From Amorphoplanes digitatis (GTDB lineage Bacteria; Actinomycetota; Actinomycetes; Mycobacteriales; Micromonosporaceae): a DNA stretch of 64,000 nt. The stretch is from assembly GCF_014205335.1 (NCBI RefSeq), contig NZ_JACHNH010000001.1, positions 9,064,558-9,128,557 on the forward strand. Direction: 5' to 3'. Made by a program: the position numbers and the translations under genes. Positions 24,246-34,603 of this stretch are shown here, one piece after another. Each line of letters opens with the position of its first letter. The stretch's first letter is position 1. A model generated the notes under the pieces. The model worked only from the letters and a program-made list of their open reading frames with translations, was not told where the DNA came from and did not search any database.

Positions 24246-27200
24246 GTGGCACTAGCCCTCTACCGCAAGTACAGGCCGCGGACCTTTGCCGAGGTCATCG
24301 GGCAGGAGCACGTCACCGAGCCGTTGTCGCAGGCGCTGCGCAGCGGCCGGCTGCACCATGCCTATCTCTTCTCCGGTCCGCGCGGCTGCGGCAAGACGTC
24401 GAGCGCGCGCATCCTCGCCCGCTCCCTCAACTGTGAGCAGGGTCCCACGCCCGAGCCGTGCGGTGCCTGCGCTTCGTGCAAGTCGCTCGCCAACGACGGC
24501 GCCGGGTCGATCGACGTCATCGAGATCGACGCGGCCAGCCACGGCGGCGTCGACGACGCCCGTGACCTGCGGGAGAAGGCGTTCTTCGCGCCGGCGAGCA
24601 GCCGCTACAAGATCTACGTCATCGACGAGGCGCACATGGTCTCGTCGGCCGGCTTCAACGCGCTGCTCAAGCTCGTCGAGGAGCCGCCGGACTACGTCAA
24701 GTTCATCTTCGCGACGACCGAGCCGGAGAAGGTGCTCGGCACGATCCGCTCGCGCACCCACCACTATCCGTTCCGGCTGATCCCGCCCGCGGTGCTGCGG
24801 CCCTATCTCCAGCAGCTCACCGAGGCCGAGGGCGTGCACGTCGACCCGGCGGTGCTGCCGCTTGTCGTGCGGGCCGGCGGGGGCAGCGCCCGGGACACCC
24901 TGTCCGTGCTCGACCAGCTCATCGCCGGCGCCGGGCCCGAGGGCGTCGGCTACAGCCGGGCGGTGGAGCTGCTCGGCGTCACCGACAGCGCGCTGATCGA
25001 CGAGATGTGCGACGCGCTCGCCGCCGGGGACGGCGCGGCGGCCTACCAGACCATCGACCGTGTGGCCGAGGCCGGCCACGACGCCCGGCGCTTCGCCTCC
25101 GACCTGCTCGAGCGCTTCCGCGACCTGATCATCCTTCAGCAGATTCCGGACGCCGTGAGCAAGGGCCTGATCGACGGCCCGGCCGACCAGCTCGACCAGA
25201 TGGGCGCGCAGGCGACCCGGCTCGGGCCGGCCACCCTGTCCCGCTGCGCCGACATCGTGCACAACGGCCTTGTCGAGATGCGCGGGACGACGGCGCCGCG
25301 GCTGCTCCTCGAGCTGATCACGGCCCGCATGCTGCTGCCGGGCGCGGACGATTCGAGCGGCGCGCTGCTCCAGCGGCTGGAGCGCATGGAGCGGCGTCTC
25401 ACGCTGAGCGGCGACGAGGTCCGTGCGCAGCACGACTCCCCGCAGACCCCGCCGGCCGCGGCGGCACCCACCGCGAGCGGTGGTGGCGGTGGTGGTGGCG
25501 GCGGGATCTCGGCGGCCCGCGCCGCGGCCGCTGCGGCGAGTCGACGCGCCCCGGCGCCCGGTTCGGCCGCGCCGACCGGAGCCGCGCAGGGCGGGCACGC
25601 GGAGGCTGGCGCCGCGCAGGGTGGGGCGGGTCTGGCGCAGGCCGGGGGCGTTGCGTCCGGGGCCGGTGGTTCGGCTACGGCGGCTGTGGAATCTGCTCAG
25701 GTGGCGAACGTTGCCTCGGTGCCCGCCGGGGGCATTGCGCCAGGGCCGGCTGACCCGGTCTCCGCCGTGCCCAGCCCCCTGCACACCGAGGGCGATGCGG
25801 CGGCGTCCGCTGCCCCGGTCTCGGCCATGCCCGGCTCGGCCGCTCCCGTTTCGGCGGTGCCGTCCGGTCCGGCCGCTTCGGTTTCGGCTGTGCCCGGCTC
25901 GGCCGCTCCCGTTTCGGCGGTGCCGTCCGGTCCGGCTACTTCGGTTTCGGCCGTGCCTTCCGGCCTCGCGGATCCTGAACTGGCGGATCCTGAGCTGGTT
26001 GATCGTGATCTGGCGGATCGTGAACTGGCGGATCCTGGGCTGGCGGATCGGGGCCTGGCGGATCGGGGCCTGGCGGGTTCGGGCCTGGGGGATCCGGGTC
26101 TGGCGGGTTCGGGTCTTGCTGGTCCGGTTTCGGCCGTGCCGGGGTCGGCCCAGGTCTCCGGGGCGCCGTCCGCGCCGGTTGAGGCCGCGTCGTCTCGGCA
26201 GGACCTTCGCCGGCCGCCGGCTGCCCGTCGGCCGGAGCCCGCCGGCATCATGCCGGATGCGCCGGTGGAAGCCGGTGGTGATGACGTCGGGGCGCCCGGC
26301 CAGCTCTCCGTCGCGTCCATCCGTGAGGTCTGGCCCGAGATCATGGTCGCGGTCGGGCGGAAGAGTAAGAAGATCGCCGCGCTCGCACAGGGCGCCACCG
26401 TCCGCGACCTGGACGGCCAGACCGTGGTGCTCACGTTCCGCTTCCCGGCGCACGCCAAGATGGTCGCCGCCGAGCCGGCCCTGCTCTCCGACGCCCTCTA
26501 CGAGGCGCTCGGCGGCCGCTGGCAGATCCGCTGCGACGTCGCGGGCGAGGGCGGCGCTTCTCCTGGCTCCGGCCCCGCGCCGCGCGCTCCGCAGGGCGGG
26601 CCGTCCGGCTCGGGACCGCAGGGCGGGCCGTCCAGCCCGGCGCAGCGGGCCCCGCAGGGACAGGGCGCTCCGGACGATCTCGCCGGACGCGGCGCCCAGA
26701 CGCAGGCCACGGACGGCGCGGGTGCCACCACGCGGCAGCGCGAGGCGGCGCCGCGTGCCTCGGCGGCCGGGCGCGACGTGCCGCAGAGCCCGGACGCGGC
26801 GAGCGACGACAGCGACGATTGGCCGGAACCGGCACGACCGGGCGGGCGAGCGACCGCAGCGGCGGCCACTCCTCCTGCCGCGGACGACGAATGGCCCGAG
26901 CCGGCCAGGCTGGGCGGCGCGCAGGCGGGCGACCGGGATGCCGGCTCCGGTGGGCCCGCGGATCCGAGCGTCGGGCAGAGCGGGGCGGCGGGCGCACCGG
27001 ATTTTGACGGCCCGGCCGGTGGCCGGGGCTTCGACGGCTCGGAGAACCCGGTGTCCGTGGGGGGACTTGAACCCCCACGCTCGTCCCCGCCGGGTGCCGG
27101 TGAGCGCGGCGGGTATGCGCCCGCAGGTGCAGCGGGCCAGGGTGCAGCGGGCCAGGGTGCAGCGGGCCAGGGTGCAGCGGGCCAGGGTGCAGCGGGTCAC

Positions 27201-27665
27201 GGCGCAGCGGGTCACGGCGCAGCGGCGCGCAACGCCACGCCCGCGGCGGCCTCCGCGCCGCCGGCCGGGGCCGGGCGGCCGACGTCCAGCGGGCTCGCCG
27301 CGGCCCGCGCGGCGGCGGCGGGCGCGGGACGTGGCAACGCGGCGGCCAATCGGGGCGGCGCCAACGCCGCCGCGGCCAACAAGAACAGCGCTTGGGCCGA
27401 CGGCACGCCGACGGAGGAAGCGCCCTACGATCCCGAGTACGACGGCCCGGTGCGGCCCGGCGGTGGCGCACAGGGTCACGGTGCCGCACAGGGCCGGGGC
27501 GCTCCGCACGGTCACGGCGGCGGCGCGGCGTTCGAGGGCTTCGATCCCGGTGACGAGCCCCTCGACGACGTGATCGACGAGCGGACCGCTCGGCAGAGCA
27601 GCGAGCAGCAGGCCGTGCAGTTGCTCCGCGACGCCCTCGGCGCCGAGAAGATCAGCGAGTCCTGA
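24246..27665 (+). CDS. dnaX: DNA polymerase III subunit gamma/tau, unusually long linker
   Basis: From GTG 24246 (AGGAGG eight bases upstream) the product is 1139 residues, against ~600-800 usual. The clamp-loader ATPase is complete: GPRGCGKT (44-51), zinc-binding Cys in NCEQGPTPEPCGACASC, IDEAH Walker B, sensor-1 TTEPEKV, and ARDTLSVLDQL sensor-2. Domain III follows to ~residue 380. Then ~300 residues of Ala/Gly/Pro/Ser repeats (PVSAVPS-type, LADPELADREL-type) precede the tau segment (SVASIREVWPEIMVAVGRKSKK...VVLTFRFPAHAKM). A second repeat-rich stretch (GAAGQ units) leads to the C-terminus EQQAVQLLRDALGAEKI. No slippery frameshift site was noticed. Confidence 0.95.
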   Translation: MALALYRKYRPRTFAEVIGQEHVTEPLSQALRSGRLHHAYLFSGPRGCGKTSSARILARSLNCEQGPTPEPCGACASCKSLANDGAGSIDVIEIDAASHGGVDDARDLREKAFFAPASSRYKIYVIDEAHMVSSAGFNALLKLVEEPPDYVKFIFATTEPEKVLGTIRSRTHHYPFRLIPPAVLRPYLQQLTEAEGVHVDPAVLPLVVRAGGGSARDTLSVLDQLIAGAGPEGVGYSRAVELLGVTDSALIDEMCDALAAGDGAAAYQTIDRVAEAGHDARRFASDLLERFRDLIILQQIPDAVSKGLIDGPADQLDQMGAQATRLGPATLSRCADIVHNGLVEMRGTTAPRLLLELITARMLLPGADDSSGALLQRLERMERRLTLSGDEVRAQHDSPQTPPAAAAPTASGGGGGGGGGISAARAAAAAASRRAPAPGSAAPTGAAQGGHAEAGAAQGGAGLAQAGGVASGAGGSATAAVESAQVANVASVPAGGIAPGPADPVSAVPSPLHTEGDAAASAAPVSAMPGSAAPVSAVPSGPAASVSAVPGSAAPVSAVPSGPATSVSAVPSGLADPELADPELVDRDLADRELADPGLADRGLADRGLAGSGLGDPGLAGSGLAGPVSAVPGSAQVSGAPSAPVEAASSRQDLRRPPAARRPEPAGIMPDAPVEAGGDDVGAPGQLSVASIREVWPEIMVAVGRKSKKIAALAQGATVRDLDGQTVVLTFRFPAHAKMVAAEPALLSDALYEALGGRWQIRCDVAGEGGASPGSGPAPRAPQGGPSGSGPQGGPSSPAQRAPQGQGAPDDLAGRGAQTQATDGAGATTRQREAAPRASAAGRDVPQSPDAASDDSDDWPEPARPGGRATAAAATPPAADDEWPEPARLGGAQAGDRDAGSGGPADPSVGQSGAAGAPDFDGPAGGRGFDGSENPVSVGGLEPPRSSPPGAGERGGYAPAGAAGQGAAGQGAAGQGAAGQGAAGHGAAGHGAAARNATPAAASAPPAGAGRPTSSGLAAARAAAAGAGRGNAAANRGGANAAAANKNSAWADGTPTEEAPYDPEYDGPVRPGGGAQGHGAAQGRGAPHGHGGGAAFEGFDPGDEPLDDVIDERTARQSSEQQAVQLLRDALGAEKISES

Positions 27666-27737
27666 CCCGGTTCCGTGCGGCCTGTGTGGCGCGCGGGACA
27701 ATGGACGCGACTATCCCTTTCAATAAGGAGCTAAGCG

Positions 27738-28070
27738 ATGCGCCCCGGTGGACAGCCGAACATGCAGCAGATCATGAAGCAGGCGCAGAAGATGCAGCAG
27801 CAGGTCGCGCAGGCGCAGGCCGAGCTCGCCGAGGCCGAGGTAACCGGCACCGCCGGCGGCGGCCTGGTCACCGTCGTGGTGACGGGTCTTGGCGAGTTCA
27901 AGTCGATCAAGATCGACCCCAAGGCCGTCGACCCCGAGGACATCGAGACGCTGGAGGACCTCGTCCTCGCCGCGATCCACAACGGGTCGGAGGCGGTGCG
28001 CGAGCTGACCGAGCAGAAGATGGGTCCGGCCACCGGCGGTCTCGGCGGCCTCTCCCTCCCGGGGTTCTGA
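27738..28070 (+). CDS. YbaB/EbfC-family nucleoid-associated protein
   Basis: A 110-residue protein with the YbaB pattern: MQQIMKQAQKMQQQVAQAQAELAEAEVTGTAGGGLVTVVVTGLGEFKSIKIDP. Long N-terminal helices dimerise, and the beta hairpin follows. It binds DNA and is nearly always encoded between dnaX and recR, as here. A good RBS (AAGGAG) precedes ATG 27738. Confidence 0.95.
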   Translation: MRPGGQPNMQQIMKQAQKMQQQVAQAQAELAEAEVTGTAGGGLVTVVVTGLGEFKSIKIDPKAVDPEDIETLEDLVLAAIHNGSEAVRELTEQKMGPATGGLGGLSLPGF

Positions 28071-28074
28071 GCCC

Positions 28075-28668
28075 GTGTACGAGGGCGCCATCCAGGACCT
28101 GATCGACGAGCTGGGGCGGCTGCCGGGCGTCGGCCCGAAGAGCGCGCAGCGGATCGCCTTCCACGTCCTGTCCGCCGATCCCGCCGACGTGACCCGGCTG
28201 GCCAACGCCTTGCGCAAGGTCAAGGAGCAGGTCCGCTTCTGCACGACGTGCTTCAACGTCGCCGAGTCCGAGCAGTGCCGGGTCTGCCGCGACACCCGCC
28301 GCGGCAACGACGTGCTCTGCGTCGTCGAGGAGCCCAAGGACGTCGTCGCTATCGAGCGGACCGGTGAGTTCCGCGGTCGGTACCACGTCCTGGGTGGCGC
28401 CATCAATCCGCTCGAGGGCATCGGCCCCGACAACCTGCGGATCCGGGAGCTGATGATCCGGCTCGGCACCGGCGAGGTGAAGGAGCTGATCCTCGCCACG
28501 GATCCGAACACCGAGGGCGAGGCCACGGCCACCTACCTCGCCATCATGGTCAAGCCGATGGGCATCACCGTCACCCGGCTGGCCAGCGGACTTCCGGTCG
28601 GCGGCGACCTGGAGTACGCCGACGAGATCACCCTCGGCCGAGCGTTCGAGGGCCGCAGAGCCGTATGA
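28075..28668 (+). CDS. recR: recombination mediator RecR
   Basis: A 197-residue protein starting at GTG 28075, four bases after ybaB. Domains in order: helix-hairpin-helix (LPGVGPKSAQRIAFHVL), a C4 zinc finger (CTTCFNVAESEQCRVC), a Toprim domain (VLCVVEEPKDVVAIERTGEFRGRYHVLGG, ATDPNTEGEATATYLA) and the C-terminal Walker-like LASGLPVGGDLEYAD. It loads RecA with RecO in gap repair. Length is normal. Confidence 0.97.
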   Translation: MYEGAIQDLIDELGRLPGVGPKSAQRIAFHVLSADPADVTRLANALRKVKEQVRFCTTCFNVAESEQCRVCRDTRRGNDVLCVVEEPKDVVAIERTGEFRGRYHVLGGAINPLEGIGPDNLRIRELMIRLGTGEVKELILATDPNTEGEATATYLAIMVKPMGITVTRLASGLPVGGDLEYADEITLGRAFEGRRAV

Positions 28669-29649
28669 CCCACCGGCCGTGACCAGCCGGCCGCCCCACG
28701 CCGCCGGCAGCCCAGCCCAGCCCCGCGCCGTCGGCGCGTCCCCGTCGAGCGATTGACGGGCTGCCGCCCCGGCTGCTGACGTGCCGCAGCCGGCCCTCAC
28801 GATAGTTCGGTCATTCGCCGGCAGGAGGGGACCGGGGCATGCGCCGGCCGGGCTCGCCCGGCGGGAGCGCTGCTCGGGGTCGTTGCGGGAGCCTGGCCGA
28901 TTCGCTGGTGGGATAGGTCCCCCGGATTCATCGGCATGGGCGGTCGAGTCCATCGGCAGGAGGATCGTCCGGGTCGTGGGCGTGAGCCGGTCGGAACCGC
29001 TGGCGGCAGGGTGGCCCGGGTCGTTGGCGTGAGAGGCCGGTTGGCTGGCGGCGGGGCTGCATGGGCCGTCGCGGAACGCAGGGCGATTCGCTTGGCGGGA
29101 GGGTCGTCCGGGTCGTGGGCGTGAGTCGGTCGGGTCTGGTGGCGGGAGGCTGCCTGGGGCGTCGGCGGTCGGGGCCGTTGGCAGGAGGTCGTTTCGGGGG
29201 GGCGCCGGGATGGGCCGACCGGGCACGTTCCGGCGGGTCGGCCGGGTTGTTCGCGGGGGCCGATCAACGGCGTGTGTCGGCCGAAATGCCTGGTGGGACG
29301 TGTGGTGCCGCAGTCGCCGGCGGTGCGGGTGTCGCCGGATGTTACATGTGACGTGGGTTACCAGGTCACGCCCCCGTCACAACGCGGCCAGGACTTGGTA
29401 AAAGCACCTACAGCCTATTGACCAGTGAGCAGGAATACGTGAGCGTTCCTCTCACGGCGGCGGCTTAACCCGTCCGCCGGTTCTATGCGTCCACACCGGC
29501 GACCACCATCGCCGGCACCGGGACGCAGTTACCCACGTTCGCGACAACCGATCGGTTGCCCGCGCTGCGGGGGCCGGTCCGATCCGGCGGCGCTGCCGCG
29601 GTTCGGCCTAGGCGCCGTGGCCGGTGGCCGGGGAAAGGACCGACGCTCC
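28669..29649. repeat. intergenic region with degenerate GC-rich tandem repeats
   Basis: About 980 bp without a supported gene. Between roughly 28800 and 29250 the plus strand carries imperfect repeats built on GGTCGTCCGGGTCGTGGGCG and CGGTCGG...CTGGCGG. The clearest pair is at about 28965-29000 and 29100-29140, with weaker copies at 29000-29060 and 29150-29200. Minus-strand open frames here are Pro/Arg/Thr-rich products of the repeats. From 29338 to 29480 the sequence becomes AT-richer and includes an inverted GTGAC (29349-29353) / GTCAC pair, a likely promoter region for the ABC operon. Confidence 0.55.
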
Positions 29650-30627
29650 ATGGTCGTTGGACCCGGCACGCAGGTTCCGATCGCTGCGGATCCCGCTGAG
29701 GGCGCCAAGGCGATCGAGGGCCGCTCGCTCGGCCGCATCGCCTGGACCCGGCTCAAGCGCGACCGCGTCGCCATGGGCGGCGGGTACGTCGTGGTCTTCC
29801 TGATCCTGGTGGCGATCTTCGCGCCGGTGATCGTCGGCCTTCTCGGGTCGCCGCCGAACGAGTTCCACCAGAAGCTGATCGACACGAACACCCTGGCGCC
29901 GTACGGCGGCACCGGCATCAGCGGCGACCACCTCTTCGGGGTCGAGCCGCAGAACGGCCGCGACATCTTCAGCCGGGTGGTCTACGGCGCCCGCATCTCG
30001 CTGCTTATCGCGTTCCTCGCGACCCTGGTCTCCGTCGTCATCGGCTCGACGCTCGGCGTCATCGCCGGCTACTTCGGCGGCTGGGTGGACGCGGTGATCA
30101 GCCGGGCCATGGACGTCTTCCTCGCGTTCCCGCTGCTGGTCTTCTCGATCGCGCTGGCCGGCGTCATCCCGGACTCGGCGTTCGGCCTCTCCGGCGACTC
30201 GCTGCGCATCGCCCTGCTGATCTTCATCATCGGCTTCTTCAGCTGGCCGTACATCGGGCGCATCGTCCGGGGACAGACCCTGTCGCTACGGGAACGGGAG
30301 TTCGTCGACGCGGCCCGCAGCCTCGGTGCGCGCAGCCCGTACATCATCTTCAAGGAGATGCTGCCGAACCTGATCGGGCCGATCCTGGTCTACGCCACGC
30401 TGCTGATCCCGACGAACATCCTGTTCGAGGCCGCGCTGTCGTTCCTCGGCGTTGGCATCCGGCCGCCGACGGCGAGCTGGGGCGGCATGTTGTCGGAGGC
30501 CGCGAAGTTCTACACGATCTGGCATTTCATGTTCTTCCCGGGCATAGCGATCTTCATTACCGTGCTCTCCTTCAACCTTTTCGGCGACGGCCTGCGGGAC
30601 GCGCTCGACCCGAAGGGCAAGCGCTGA
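29650..30627 (+). CDS. peptide-type ABC transporter permease (DppC/OppC)
   Basis: A 325-residue inner-membrane permease. From ATG 29650 it has the OppC-type cytosolic N-tail (SLGRIAWTRLKRDRVAMGG), six helices, and the EAA loop REREFVDAARSLGARSPYIIFKEMLPN, which contacts the ATPase. The periplasmic loop after helix 1 contains the OppC pattern HLFGVEPQNGRDIFSRVVYGAR. First gene of a five-gene operon (permease C, binding protein, permease B, two ATPases). Substrates are probably oligopeptides or dipeptides. Confidence 0.93.
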   Translation: MVVGPGTQVPIAADPAEGAKAIEGRSLGRIAWTRLKRDRVAMGGGYVVVFLILVAIFAPVIVGLLGSPPNEFHQKLIDTNTLAPYGGTGISGDHLFGVEPQNGRDIFSRVVYGARISLLIAFLATLVSVVIGSTLGVIAGYFGGWVDAVISRAMDVFLAFPLLVFSIALAGVIPDSAFGLSGDSLRIALLIFIIGFFSWPYIGRIVRGQTLSLREREFVDAARSLGARSPYIIFKEMLPNLIGPILVYATLLIPTNILFEAALSFLGVGIRPPTASWGGMLSEAAKFYTIWHFMFFPGIAIFITVLSFNLFGDGLRDALDPKGKR

Positions 30628-30699
30628 GATGCGCTTCGTGACTTTCACTCCAGCTGCGCGGTCCGGACCCGGACCGTTCCACCAGGGAGGTTGCTACAA

Positions 30700-32460
30700 G
30701 TGATCCGAAAGTCAAAGGTGCTGGTGGCCGGTACGGCCGCGCTTGCACTGTCGTTGTCCATGGCCGCATGTGGCGGTAGCGACGACGACACCAATGGTTC
30801 GACAAGCTCGAGCAAGGCCGAGTTCAACGCGGCCATGACCAAGGTGTTCAACCCTTCCGACAAGAAGGGCGGCACCGTCAAGCTCGCCAACTCCGGCGAC
30901 TGGGACACCCTCGACCCGGGTGAGACCTACTACGGCTACTCGTGGAACTTCCTCCGCCTGTACGGCCGTGGCCTGCTCATGTTCAAGCCCGTCCCGGGTG
31001 CGGAGGGCAACACGGTCACCCCCGACCTCGCCGAGGGCCTGGGTGTTCCGTCGGACGGCGGCAAGACCTGGACGTACAAGCTCCGCAAGGGTGTCAAGTT
31101 CGAGGACGGCGCCGAGGTCAAGGCCGCGGACGTCAAGTACGCGGTGCTGCGCTCCATCGACAAGGAGACGTTCCCGAACGGCCCGGCCTACTTCGAGGGG
31201 TTCCTGAACCTCCCGGAGGGCTACAAGGGTCCGTACAAGTCGAAGGGCGTGAACACCGACTCGGCGATCACGACCCCGGATGACAGCACCATCGTCTTCC
31301 ACCTGAAGTCCGCCTTCGGCGGCTTCGACTACCTGGCGGCGCTTCCGCAGACCGTTCCGGTGCCGGTGGCCAAGGACACGGGCGCCAAGTACAAGGAGCA
31401 CGTGGTCTCGACCGGGCCGTACATGTTCGACCAGAACAACCTGGGCAAGAACTTCTCGCTCAAGCGCAACCCGAACTGGGACCAGGCGACCGACGCGAAC
31501 CGTAAGGCGCTGCCGGACGGCTACGAGGTCTCGCTGAACGTCAACGCGGACGACATCGACAACCGTCTGCTCTCCGGCGACCTCGACCTCGACGTCGTGG
31601 GCACCGGCGTGCAGCCGGCCGCCCTCGGCCGCGTCGTGGGTGACCCGGCGCTCAAGGCGCAGACCGACAACCCGGTCCTCGCCCGGCTCTGGTACACCTC
31701 GATCAACCCGACCGTCGCGCCGCTGGACAACATCGAGTGCCGCAAGGCCGTCGAGTTCGCCGCGGACAAGACCGGCTACCAGACCGCTTACGGCGGCCCG
31801 CTGGCCGGTGGCGACATCGCCACGACGATCCTGCCCCCGATGATCCCGGGCTACGAGAAGTTCGACCTCTACCCGGCCGGCGCCGACAACACCGGTGACG
31901 TGGAGAAGGCCAAGGCCGCTCTCACCGCCTGTGGCCAGCCGAACGGCTTCGAGACGAACATGGGTTACCGCGCCGAGCGGCCCAAGGAGAAGGCTGTCGC
32001 CGAGTCGCTGCAGCAGTCGCTGGCCCGGGTCGGCATCAAGCTCACGCTGAAGCCGTTCCCGCAGGGTGACTACTTCTCGCAGTACGCCGGCAACCCGCCG
32101 TACGTGAAGGCCAACAAGCTCGGCCTGGTCACCAACGGCTGGGGTGCGGACTGGAACGACGGCTTCGGCTTCCTGTCGCAGATCGTGGACAGCCGGGTCA
32201 TCCGGGAGACCGGTGGCTCGTCCAACACCAGCGTCCGGATCCCCCAGGTGGACCAGATGCTGGACGCGGCCGTCGCCGAGACCGACACGGCCAAGCGCGA
32301 CGCGCAGTGGGGCCCGATCGACAAGCGCGTCATGGAAGAGGCGGTGATCCTGCCGGGCGTCTACGCGAAGAGCCTGATGATCCGGCCGAAGCGTCTCTCC
32401 AACGTCTTCGTCAGCGAGGCGTACAGCATGTACGACTACCTGTCGCTGGGCGTCGCGTAA
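30700..32460 (+). CDS. ABC transporter substrate-binding lipoprotein (family 5)
   Basis: A 586-residue extracytoplasmic solute-binding protein. GTG 30700 is preceded by AGGGAGG. The lipoprotein signal VLVAGTAALALSLSMAACGGS has lipobox MAAC. The mature part has the SBP_bac_5 (OppA/DppA) pattern: GGTVKLANSGDWDTLDPG, LRKGVKFEDGAEVKAADVKYAVLRS, VSTGPYMFD, and CRKAVEFAADKTGY near the hinge. It captures peptides outside the membrane for the flanking permeases. Unlike most dpp/opp operons it sits between the two permease genes. Confidence 0.93.
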   Translation: MIRKSKVLVAGTAALALSLSMAACGGSDDDTNGSTSSSKAEFNAAMTKVFNPSDKKGGTVKLANSGDWDTLDPGETYYGYSWNFLRLYGRGLLMFKPVPGAEGNTVTPDLAEGLGVPSDGGKTWTYKLRKGVKFEDGAEVKAADVKYAVLRSIDKETFPNGPAYFEGFLNLPEGYKGPYKSKGVNTDSAITTPDDSTIVFHLKSAFGGFDYLAALPQTVPVPVAKDTGAKYKEHVVSTGPYMFDQNNLGKNFSLKRNPNWDQATDANRKALPDGYEVSLNVNADDIDNRLLSGDLDLDVVGTGVQPAALGRVVGDPALKAQTDNPVLARLWYTSINPTVAPLDNIECRKAVEFAADKTGYQTAYGGPLAGGDIATTILPPMIPGYEKFDLYPAGADNTGDVEKAKAALTACGQPNGFETNMGYRAERPKEKAVAESLQQSLARVGIKLTLKPFPQGDYFSQYAGNPPYVKANKLGLVTNGWGADWNDGFGFLSQIVDSRVIRETGGSSNTSVRIPQVDQMLDAAVAETDTAKRDAQWGPIDKRVMEEAVILPGVYAKSLMIRPKRLSNVFVSEAYSMYDYLSLGVA

Positions 32461-32506
32461 ACCATCTCCGCCACTTCTCCATCAGCTAGGTAGGTGAAGG
32501 CAGCAG

Positions 32507-32538
32507 GCGGCCGGTCCGGGGCGACCCGGGCCGGCCGC
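32507..32538 (+). terminator. intra-operon GC-rich hairpin
   Basis: Arms GCGGCCGG-T-CCGGG (32507-32520) and CCCGG-G-CCGGCCGC (32525-32538) with a GCGA tetraloop lie in the gap between the binding-protein gene and permease B. There is no T tract. In such operons hairpins here favour a higher level of binding protein over permease mRNA, by stabilising the upstream mRNA or by partial termination. Confidence 0.6.
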
Positions 32539-32552
32539 TACAGCCGGGCTCT

Positions 32553-33565
<1,013 letters not shown>

Positions 33566-33566
<1 letters not shown>

Positions 33567-34603
33567 TGTCCGGCGGACAGCCATTCCTCGAGGTCAAGGA
33601 CCTCAAGATTCACTTCCCGACCGACGACGGCCTGGTACGCAGCGTCGACGGACTGAACTTCTCCCTGGAACGCGGCCGCACGCTCGGCATCGTCGGTGAG
33701 TCGGGGTCCGGCAAGTCGGTCACCAGCCTGGGCATCATGGGCATCTACAACAAGCGCAACGCCCAGGTCTCGGGAGAGATCTGGCTGGACGGCGAGGAGA
33801 TCGTCAGCGCCGGCGCGGAGACCGTCCGCAAGCTGCGCGGCAACAAGCTCGCGATGATCTTCCAGGATCCGCTGTCGGCGATGCACCCGTACTACACGGT
33901 CGGTAAGCAGATCGTCGAGGCGTACCAGGTGCACCACAACGTGTCCAAGAAGGTCGCCCGCAAGCACGCGGTGGACATGCTGGGCCGGGTCGGCATCCCG
34001 CAGCCGGACCGCCGGGTCGACGACTACCCGCACCAGTTCTCCGGCGGCATGCGCCAGCGCGCGATGATCGCCATGGCGCTGGTCAACGACCCGCAGCTGC
34101 TGATCGCCGACGAGCCGACCACCGCGCTCGACGTGACCGTGCAGGCGCAGATCCTTGACCTGATGCACGACCTACAGGCGGAGTTCAACTCGGCGCTGAT
34201 CGTCATCACCCACGACCTCGGCGTGGTGGCCGAGCTCGCCGACGACGTGCTTGTCATGTACGGCGGCAAGTGCATCGAGTTCGCCGAGGCCACCACGATC
34301 TTCGACCGCCCCGAGCACCCGTACACCTGGGGTCTGCTCGGGTCCATGCCGCGCATGGACCGGCCCAACCTGGACCGGCTCGTGCCCATCCCGGGCCTGC
34401 CGCCGTCGCTGATCAACCTGCCGACCGGCTGCGCCTTCAACCCTCGTTGTGCCTACGAGGAGCGGACGGCCGGTCTCGGCACCACGGTTCAGCCGGAGCT
34501 GACCCGGGCCGGCGGCAGCAAGCACCTGGTTCGCTGCCACCTGCCGACGGAAGAGCGCCAGCGGATCTGGCTGCAAGAGATCAAGCCGAAGCTGGAGGCG
34601 TGA
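33566..34603 (+). CDS. peptide ABC transporter ATPase (DppD/OppD)
   Basis: A 345-residue ATPase with GESGSGKSV (Walker A), FQDPLSAMHPY (Q-loop), FSGGMRQR (signature), LLIADEPTTALDVT (Walker B, D-loop) and ITHDLGVVAE (H-loop). A C-terminal oligopeptide-binding extension follows (GLPPSLINLPTGCAFNPRCAYE), with Cys that in this family can hold an iron-sulphur cluster. Starts in the TGATG junction with permease B, one-base overlap. Confidence 0.95.

Noticed and set aside
24252..27701. 1149-codon open frame on the strand opposite dnaX
   Set aside because: Antisense shadow of dnaX caused by codon bias; no conserved motif.
28797..29267. Minus-strand frame of 156 codons in the repeat region after recR
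   Set aside because: It is a translation of the degenerate DNA repeats, rich in Pro, Thr and Arg, with no RBS and no protein-like hydrophobic pattern.
29338..29480. Possible CRP-like site (GTGAC...GTCAC) before the ABC operon
   Set aside because: Arms are only five bases and the spacing does not fit a standard CRP box; kept only as part of the intergenic description.
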